Shown one piece after another: positions 55,601 to 64,000 of a stretch of DNA of 64,000 nucleotides. The position numbers were made by a program, and so were the translations under genes. The stretch's first letter is position 1; each line of letters starts with the position of its first letter. Source of the stretch: Kalaharituber pfeilii (Eukaryota > Ascomycota > Pezizomycetes > Pezizales > Pezizaceae); NCBI GenBank assembly GCA_015179045.1, contig WHUZ01000050.1, positions 310,001 to 374,000 of the forward strand, written 5' to 3'. The notes under the pieces are model-generated. The model worked only from the letters and a program-made list of their open reading frames with translations. It searched no databases and was not told where the DNA came from.

Positions 55601-56529
55601 TCCCTCATCAGCCCCGCTAAATCCATCGCTTTGTTCAAACTTGAGTAAAATGGTCTTGACTAAAATTTCCCCACTCGCTCCAAAAGTCCAATCTGCGTGC
55701 ATTCCCCAGCTCAAAGCTACTTACTGTCCCTACTCCAACCTACTCACCTACATACATACATACATACATTACATCCTACTTACCATATACCTACCTACCC
55801 TACATAACAACCAACCATTCTATATCCCATCATCACCCATCGTCACATCTAAAATTATCCACACACCTCGTATGCACACAAATTCAATTATTCTCCCGCC
55901 CCCCCAAAAAATCTCCAAGAATTTAAGAATAAAATTCCAAATACACGATACAAAACAACAACAATGTTTCATATCCCATATCAATAAATATGCAATGTTT
56001 TCACCGCAACAAAAACAATCACGCAGAAACTAAGAAAAAAAGACCATGATACTATCCCCTCCCTCCCTTCAAACTCAAAAGAACGTACACAAATACCTTC
56101 TTATACTACCAGTCACCCACCACACACAGAGCTTCAACTACCATAAATACATAAATATCCCCACGTAAATTAAAAAATTCCATAGATAATAAAAAGACAT
56201 ATATAAAACACAACATACGTATATAAGACTCACAGACACATACACAGACATATATAGAGAAAGACACATACAAAACCCCAAAGACCACAGAAAAGAAAAA
56301 CAACTGAACCAACAGATCCGATTCGGAAACGGATCAAAACGAAAAACGTGACGGGAAAAAAAAAATTAAAGATAAAGCAACCACCCAGTACAAAAACAAG
56401 ACAAAAACAAAGCAAAAAAAACAAATCAAACAAACATCAATCAATTCATGCATTTATGCATCCCATCCCTTCCCACTCCCCGCCATATGCCAAATGCATC
56501 CATCATACGTATGCTTATATGCTTTCCGC
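52656..56529. other. Convergent intergenic region with strong strand skew
   Basis: It lies between the 3' ends of the DUF7514-type gene and atg2. The plus strand is very poor in G from about 54.1 to 56.5 kb and again at 53.34-53.76 kb, with many C- and A-runs. 53.77-54.06 kb is instead T/G-rich. It includes poly(T) near 52.99 and 53.80 kb, a C-run/CATACATACC repeat near 53.52-53.58 kb and (CATA)n near 55.75 kb. Open frames here are products of the skew; I support no gene. Confidence 0.65.
53517..53579. repeat. C-homopolymer / CATACATACCAAAAAA tandem repeat
   Basis: A run of about 13 C is followed by CATACATACCAAAAAA, then 9 C and the same 16-mer, then 8 C. Unit length about 24 bp. Such runs are prone to slippage and to sequencing error, so exact lengths should not be trusted. 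Confidence 0.75.
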
Positions 56530-59500
56530 TCAATGCTTCTTATATTTCTATACACCCAAACCCGTCAGCCATCCACCACACAAACCACCAAAAAAGAAGG
56601 GAAACGGAAAAACTCACATCTTCCACCCTTCTCACCATCTCCTTATCCAAACTATTCGTCACCCCCAACAACGTCCTACTCACCGCCTCGCTCGCTCCAA
56701 TCATCGGCCTCAACACCGCCACCGGCGCCGCCCTCGCAACCGCCTGCACCACTCCCTGCGCCGACCCCTTCTCCGCAACTTCCCCCGGCACAGCTCTAAT
56801 CGCCTCCCTCGCACTCATCAAATTCCGCCTCAGACTCACCCCCGCGTTCCTCAGGCCCTGCGTTACATTCTTCGGCTGATCTGCGTATAGCGAAATCACT
56901 TTAACCCTCTCCTCCTCCTCATCCGCATCATAGTCGTCCCCAGAATCTCCAGGCCCATGGATATGATGGTAGCCGCCACCCCCAACATCCCCCGCCCTCA
57001 GCCCCGATCCTTTCCCCCCTAAAAACTCCTCCGTATTCTCCAGCACCGTCTGCGTGCCAACTGCTACCTTTGCCCCAAGCCTAACCAGCTCTTTTGTCGT
57101 CTTGCTCGCAAACGACACCATGCCCTTACTCATGCTCCTAATGATTCTTCCATCCTTCTTGTACTCCCTCATCGGCACCACCACCAAATCCTTGACCCCA
57201 CTCCCCAAATTTGCAAAGCTGGGCGCTACACCAGAAAGCACCTCCCTAAGCTGCGTCCTTTGTATATCCGGCATCCACGTATTGTTTAGAGCCTTGCTAA
57301 GTCGAGTAAACCCGGATATGCCGTGCAGTATCACGTGGCGGAGAACCATATCGGCCTCTTCAAGGATGACAAAGTTCATGAATTCGGTGGTGTGACCGGA
57401 ACGAAGACCGACGTAGTCAACGCGCTTGGGCTTGTAGTCGAGTTTGACTCGGACAGAATTCACTTCGACGCGCTGGATGAATGGCTCCTCTTGCGGCGGG
57501 TTGGCGGCGACTACTGTGTCGTCCTTGAACTCAAAGAATCGAGTCATAAAGTCCAATGTGTCCTGGTCAACATGTAGTCTCAACGGTAATATCGTAGCCT
57601 GTACCAATTAGCAAACGCATCCCTCCTACCAACATCACAAAAGAGTGTAATGAGTTAACCAACCTTAATTACCAACTCACTTGCCGCCAGCGTTGGTACT
57701 GGCTTCACATTCAACACCTCAATGTGCGCCATCTGGCTCCCCGTCTCCCTCTTCCCCGCATCCCTCATATATGTCACAAACTTCTTCCACGTACTCGTCG
57801 GCACATTATCAATGATTTCCATATCCCGTACCTTGAGATCTACACTGCTCTGCGTCTCGCCTCCATTTTGCGGGAACAGCACAAAGTCCACGCAGACACC
57901 CTTGAGTTCAATCTGCATTTTGTGCGTGCGAGACCTGGCAAGCCTCAGCGCCCTTGAGCGTCCATCTCCAGATGCTCTTCCCCGGCTCGTAGAAGGACGA
58001 GATTCAAGCCCAGTTGACGCATAACTGCCCGTTTCGGACATCATATCTGCAGCGTCCAAATTGTTGTTGATGTGCCTTGACAATTCCCTTGGATCGCGGT
58101 TTGCGGGTATACCAATGTATATGGAGTTGAACAATAGATCCCCAATCACAGACCCCTCATCGTCATCCCCGTCGTACGTCGACCTCGCCTCACTGCTACC
58201 TCCACTCCGTCTGTTCATTGCTCTCCCTTCAACTCTCTTGACAGCCTTTGATATCGTATCCCTAGTCTTTGGCCAGTCATACCCGTCATGCAAATTCCAG
58301 ATAATATGCACATCCCGCACCTTAACCCTCACCGGGGCTCCAATCGCCGACTTTGCAGCCATTTCAATGAGCGATGCTCGTGGGACAACTGAGAAGTGAT
58401 TGTCTAAAATCTCAAGAGGGGTATCATCCAACATCTGAACCTGTTCCTCGAAGGTCTTAAATTCACCTTTTTCTCCGACGCCCAAAGGTCTAGAAGGTTT
58501 CGCGATATGCGTCAGGTCGTCTTCGAGGATATCCTCAGCAAGGTGTTCTTGGGATTGTTCAAGATTGCGGTTTTGGTTACCGTAGTAACTTTCGACAAAA
58601 GTCAGGTTCATGGGAACGTCATCGCTGACCATATCCCCGTCTCCTTCCTCTTGTATCCCCTCTTGTAGGAAAGAGGAAACAAGGGATGCTGCGCCCGCAG
58701 TGGAGCCGGAAGTCTCCCCCGCTATATTTTGTTTTCTGGAAGCCGGTACAAAGGCATCATCAATCATGCTGGCAAACATATCCAATGGCATGACCTCGGT
58801 GCAGTACTTGACCTCCTCTCCCTCCGGCAGTGGCGGCTTTAGTCCATTGACGATCCCAAGAAGCGTCTGAGTCGAGTCCGCGCAAGTCTCCATGAAGAAC
58901 AGATCGTCCCACAACTCCAAGTCCACGCATTTGTCTCCTGGAACCTCGCTTTCCACAAGCTTCAGCACCGCTCGTGCAGAAGAGATGCTGGCAACAGAGA
59001 CATATCCCAGCTCCGCAAAAGCTGCTAGATGCTCTGTCAAAGCATCTTTCCGCCTTCGATGCCTCACCTCATGCATTGCTTCTTCCGGACTCAACAAGTT
59101 GCTCACATCATCAATCAACGACACCGACGCCCTCTTCATTTCGATATTCATCTCTAGCTCGGCTCTAGGCGACGGTACCTCGATGTAAAACCTTGAATCT
59201 GTGAGGATGAACAAACCGCGTGATGACAAAATCAGAGGATTCAGACCCAAAACGCTGTCTCGTACTACAATTTCCACACGCAATGGTTTGATGGCAGTTG
59301 GGTCTGCAGGAAACGCCAAGGTTGCATCCAGTGGGCTGTTCACATGTCTCTTCTTCTTTCCCGCCCTTAGCTCCCTCTGCACCTGCTTTTCCGTCAATGT
59401 AGCTATCGAATCGATCATCTCCCTTGCGATACCGTCCGCTGTCGAGCCCGGCACCCCCATCAGCGCCATTAACGTGTCAACATTGTACTCAAGTCTCATG

Positions 59501-62500
59501 TTCCACAACTTGACCTTGATAACCGGCTCTGGATCATCTCCCAACATTCTCACCATGACCATCGGCCTATCCTCATCATCTGTCACCCTTCTCGCTCCGC
59601 TTGCAGCATGATTTGCCAATCCTCGAATTGCAATCTCTTTGGGAAGCCCCTCACCAATTAGTTCTTCCTTTCCGTTCCTCCGCACCCCAATTGTCCCCAT
59701 CGCGAGTGCAATCAGATTAGGTCCGCCAACATGGCTCAGCTCAAAGTCCCTCACACCCAGATGCACTTTCCCAACCTCCCGTCCAATTTTCAACCCCACA
59801 TCAATACCCTCCACATAAAAGAGTGTCAGCAGCCCTGGTCTATCATCCTGCGGAATGTAACTTGCAACTGTCATGATCTTCCCCAGCTCATCCCCCAACA
59901 CCAGGAACCTCTCACATTCCTTCACATCCTCCACCTCACCACTAATCTTCTCCATCGATATCCTCAATACTGACGCTTGTCTCCTCTGCTCAAACAATGT
60001 ATCCAACAAGATATCATCATCGGGTGCAAACTTGTCTTTGCTTGGCGTCAACAGCTTCAAGAGCCGCGTAAGATCTTCATCTTTTGGCTTGCTTGAAAAT
60101 TCCACTCTCGTATGGTCCACGATAATCTTGGCGTCAGCTTCAAGAAGCCTGTCCACTAAATGCGGCCCTATCATCACAATCTTCTCAATGCCAACAATAA
60201 GTGCATTTCTGTTCCGCTTCCGAACCTTGATTATTGACGTTCGTAACCCAATTGCACCCTCTTCTCCCTCGATATCGACAATCAGTCCGCCAATATTAGC
60301 GTCAAACTTGAATTCCGCCTCTGGTAATCCTTGTGTCGATGTTGAAGAAGATGGTCGAGAACCCTTCACACCCTCCTCCCTCCACGCCACCCCCTTAGTT
60401 TGTCTGAAGTTTCTCGGAGTAGGTGTATCAAATCCCGTAGGCCCAGTAACACTCATCCCTAGCACACTTCCAAACCCTCCAAACCACGCCAGCAGTTCAT
60501 CAACCCTTTCCAATTGACATTTTACCGAGAGTGGCAGCGTCTCAAATTCAACTCTAGTTCCTCTGGTGGAGTTAGTAATGGTAGCCCGAATATCACTTTG
60601 GTTAGCGACTCCTTTTGTCGAGTGACCATGTGATGATGTTTCCACGATAGACGGCAGTTCAGGAACAAACTTGATGAAAGCACCTGCCGTATCCCGAAGC
60701 TCAATGTTGCCTAGTGACACTTTAGTTATCGTGCTTATATCCGATCCTTTAGAACTCGTAGACCTAGAAACGATAGTAGACACCGTAGCTCTCGTATGCT
60801 GTGTGTTGAAGTTCAAAATGACAGCTCCATCAGTATCCTCCTCTAGCAATTTCTGCTCTGGCTGGCCGTCCTCCAAAAGAATCTGACCCAACACCCTCTC
60901 CACAAGACGACAATCAACCTCTCCAACAACTACCTCCACCTTCTTCTTGACACCCGGTTCAACGTCCTTGTTGCTACTCTCCGCTGGTTTTTCCTTCTCC
61001 TCTTCAGAAGATGAGGAAGCACTTATCGCACCAAAAGCTGCCAACACCTTCGCCAACAATCCTCCGATAACCAAGTCCGTCTTCATCACGACCTTTCCAA
61101 CAAACACCTCCACCTCTGCATCCTTCTCTCGATAAGGTGTGGAGTGCTTGTCAGATCTGTTAGACGGAGATTGTGAAGCGGAGTAAACGGCTTCCGCAAA
61201 TTTAACTCCCCCACTAGAAATCTTGGGTGTAATTGGTCTTGGGGCAGATGGTGTCATCTTGGTTGGTCTCTTTGCAGGGGGAGACACTCCATACATCGAG
61301 AAAGAGCCAGGAAGATGCTGATGATGAGTCTCTTCCATTCCTCGTCCTGGACTCCCAGCAACCGGCTCCGGTGTCGGAGGAGCTTGCGGCGTACTCTGAG
61401 GCGCGCTTAGCGCAGGAATCCACATCTCGACATAGTCAATTTCCGCAATCTTCTTTCGCATCCTCCGCACAGGCGGTATTGCGGGAACCGAATCCGCACT
61501 ACCTCGTCGAGACACCGAGCCAACCAGTCTGCTTAGTCTCTCTTCAAGCTCCTCCTCAGTCAGCTCCTCTCCCTCCAGCTCGCCTTTTCTCCGACCACCT
61601 CTCACACTCGCTGCCATCACATGCTGCGAATCCCCCGCTCCATCGCTGCCTATGGCGCTCAAGGCTTTGGAATGACGCTGGCGAGCACCAGACTCAAGAA
61701 CTCCGCTCATGGCACTAAGATATAAACTTCCAGCATCCTCGTGAGAAAAGAACATGGACTCGGAGAGTTTTTTCCGCGCTGCTTCATCATCTTCCGACTC
61801 AGTTTCTGACGCATCACTGTGGAAGCTTTGGAAGCTTTGGGCATAACTCAAAGACATGGTGCTCTGTTCGGGGCTTGCTGGTCGTAACGGAGACGGACTG
61901 GTTTCGGTAGCCTGTATTGCAGTTTCTGACGCATCACTGTGGAAGCTTTGGAAGCTCTGGGCATAACTCAAAGACATGGTGCTCTGTTCGGGGCTTGCTG
62001 GTCGTAACGGAGACGGACTGGTTTCAGTGGCCTGTATTGCAGTTGGATGGATCGGGGAAAGGGGTGAAGGAGATCTGGGAATGGAGGAGGCGGCAATTAC
62101 TGGTTCCGGGGGTGGGGGAGGTAACGAGTCGACAGAGGACTCTATTGAATCTTGAAGGACATTTGCTGCGGGGGCGCGGCTTGATTTGAGAGCTGGTGTT
62201 GATTTATTCAGGGAATATGGCTCTAGAACGCTTTTTCGCAATGGAGGAAGACCAATGACGGACACTGCTCTAGCTGGAAGTAACACCTGCGGCAACAAGA
62301 TTTGGCTCCCATTCTCATCAGCCGGTGACAAAGGGAGCGGAGGTAATGATTCTTGCTCATCCTGTGGCGAGTGCACAGTAGCAGTTTCTTGCTCGTAGAC
62401 CTCAGACTTTATGCCCTCAGAAGCTACAGAAGCGGCTGCAGGAGCGTCTTGATTGGTGGCCATGTAACTAGCCATAGCAAAAGGCAACTCATCGCCTCCG

Positions 62501-63912
62501 CCTTCCCTCGCAGACTGACGCTGCTGTATCAGTTCATCTTCTGCATCAGAGTCTGGATCAGCAAACATCTGACTCTCCGTCAGCTGCTCCGGTTGTGACG
62601 TCTGTGCAGTTCCCGTGTCACTCAGACTGCCCAAGCTTACCACGCTAGCTGTCATCTTGTTGTCATGCTCATCTTCTGCCATGGAGTCATAGGGACTTGC
62701 AAAGAAGTCATCATCCGATGATGTTGACGAGGGGGCTGTGGGAATTTTTGTAGGCTGCAGTTTGGGGGTAGGCACCTTTAGCTCAGGAGTGGATGCTCGA
62801 ACCGGTTCGGGTTCTGACGGTTTTGGGAGTTCGAGACTGGGTTTTGGGGTAACCTCCCCAGCTTTCAGGGTAGCAACACTTGCACTGACATCTTTCACAG
62901 TGCAAACACTCTCTTGCATAGGATCGTATGGAGAACTGCTGCCATCATAGCCTGTATCCTGAGTTGCTGATACGGGCTTCAACTCATCAAACAATCCCTC
63001 GTTCCCAATCAGGAAAGCATTCAACCTGCTCAGCTGAATCTTCTTCTTACCCGCCTTTATTTGCCCGCTCCCGGACGGCGCAAATGCAGATATGTCAACC
63101 TCCGCAGATGCCACCGTAACCCCTTCAATAGCGACGCCAGCAATGCGGAGCTCCAGAATGACCATTTTCTCTGCAGAATCATGTTCAAAATCGGATGGGG
63201 AAAGCGAAAGATGCGGAAACACCTGGCTCTTGGGAATTTGGATTGACGCGCTAACCTCGCCAACATGAAGCTGAAACCTGTCTCCGATGCCTTTGATGAA
63301 CGAAGCAATAAATCCAGGTAAGGCAAGTGATGTTCCGGTACCCAGCTCGACATCATCGTCACTATATGCCTCTGCATCGTCGTCATCGTCATCCTCCTCC
63401 GGCTCCGGCTGTAGTACTGGCCTCTTCGTATGTGTCGATGATGCCGAAGTCCTTCGTGAATTGCTTTGTGATCCTCCTGGAATGATGTCATCGTCTGCCT
63501 CGTAATGCCCTACTACCGAGTCCTTGCCATCATCACTATCACTATCGAATCCAGAATTCCACATTGCACTTGAATCGCCAAAGGCAGCTATAGATCTCTC
63601 AAGCTTTCGCTTCACCTTTCTTGGCTGCGTTTCTACGAACTCTCTGGCAAGCTCGTCTGGAGATGGGAGAACACTTGCAGTCATTCGCGCATGTTCCTCT
63701 TCCGCCTGCTCTTTTCGACGGCCCTTTCGCTTCTTGTTCTTTCCATCTTGGGTTTCACTTTGGGATGCTAGTGTCGCAACAACTTTGACGCCATCGATAA
63801 ATACTTCTATCCCTGATCGGTGGAGGTCGGCGGGGAGGTTAATCGTTAGGCTTCCGACAGAGGCTGAAGATATTTGTAGTTCGGCAGGAAAATTTAGCAT
63901 GGGATGCAGTTT
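56530..63912 (-). CDS. atg2: Autophagy-related protein 2 (Atg2), 5' end outside the window
   Basis: Lipid-transfer protein of autophagosome formation; with Atg18 and Atg9 it bridges the ER and the phagophore edge. Exons seen are 57664-63912, 56618-57598 and 56530-56547, joined by introns of 65 and 70 bp; 2415 residues are visible. The first exon starts at an acceptor (GTGAACAG) with [13 protein letters not shown] and [20 protein letters not shown], matching the end of the chorein-type N-terminal domain, so about 60 residues lie beyond the edge. The middle contains long acidic/Ser-Pro disordered parts. [20 protein letters not shown] marks the conserved fungal Atg2 region. LAASELVIK joins across the intron to [20 protein letters not shown], and the C-terminal [15 protein letters not shown] and [20 protein letters not shown] are typical Atg2 motifs. 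The last exon has only 18 bases (KYKKH, stop), giving the usual Atg2 ending after RRVED. A 120-bp tandem duplication adds 40 residues in a disordered part. Otherwise intact. Confidence 0.95.
61801..62040 (-). repeat. 120-bp in-frame tandem duplication within atg2
   Basis: 61801-61920 and 61921-62040 are identical except for three bases (97.5%). Each encodes the 40-residue unit containing [19 protein letters not shown] and [18 protein letters not shown]. The length is a multiple of three, so the frame is kept. It lies in the Ser-rich disordered region. Confidence 0.97.
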
Positions 63913-64000
63913 CTGTTCACATTAGATTAGCTACTGTCACAAAGATGTAGTCCGAAATCTGTATGAGAAAGCTGAAAAATGGGGATGCAGTTCCCAACTC

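Noticed and set aside
53340..56500. Several frames of 80-180 codons between the DUF7514-type gene and atg2
   Set aside because: Composition follows the strand skew (Pro/His/Thr-rich one way, Gly/Val/Trp-rich the other); some are antisense to atg2.
1..64000. CRISPR arrays, bacterial operons, riboswitches, complete LTR retrotransposons
   Set aside because: No spaced direct repeats; spliced fungal genes exclude a prokaryote; no paired long terminal repeats were found.

Overview
The window is nuclear DNA of a filamentous ascomycete fungus. The genes have short GT-AG introns (47-76 bp, one of 400 bp). The recognisable proteins are fungal: autophagy protein Atg2, an AAT-family amino-acid permease and a DUF7514-type protein. 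The left two thirds is swollen by decayed transposons of the Tad-like LINE, pogo/Tc1, MULE and hAT-like types. A repeat-rich Pezizomycete (truffle or morel relatives) would fit, but that is an inference from gene style and repeat load.

Layout. 1-9.1 kb has no supported gene and holds small poly(A)-tailed insertions and an AT-rich decayed block. 9.1-10.1 kb is a three-exon HNH-nuclease-domain gene. 10.1-20.9 kb is repeat territory: LINE fragments, TA-flanked inverted-repeat elements, a 27-bp minisatellite and micro-insertions. 21.0-23.2 kb is the permease gene on the minus strand (4 exons). 23.2-38.0 kb is again gene-poor, with 5'-truncated LINE copies, a decayed MULE transposase and many MITEs. 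38.1-39.4 kb is a two-exon gene of unknown function. 40.6-41.0 kb looks like a broken membrane-protein gene. 46.6-47.9 kb is an intact 420-residue orphan ORF. 49.9-52.7 kb is the DUF7514-type gene, and 56.5 kb to the right edge is atg2, running off the window at its 5' end. These two genes converge on a 3.9-kb, strongly strand-skewed intergenic region.

Most interesting signal. At least ten insertions are only 51-78 bp long including a poly(A)/poly(T) tail. Each is flanked by 10-14 bp target-site duplications and consists of little more than one hairpin followed by the tail. One class (A) carries the hairpin found at the 3' ends of the Tad-like LINE copies here, and its basal stem shows compensatory changes (CTCGC:GCGAG, CTCGT:ACGAG, ATCGC:GCGAT). 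A second class (B) has a different basal stem (CCCTGC:GCGGGG) but the same layout and a similar ending before the A-tail. One copy has a third hairpin (class C). Together they look like micro-retroposons: the smallest unit a LINE reverse transcriptase recognises, copied and pasted with almost nothing attached. No metabolic or operon-like link between the protein-coding genes is evident.
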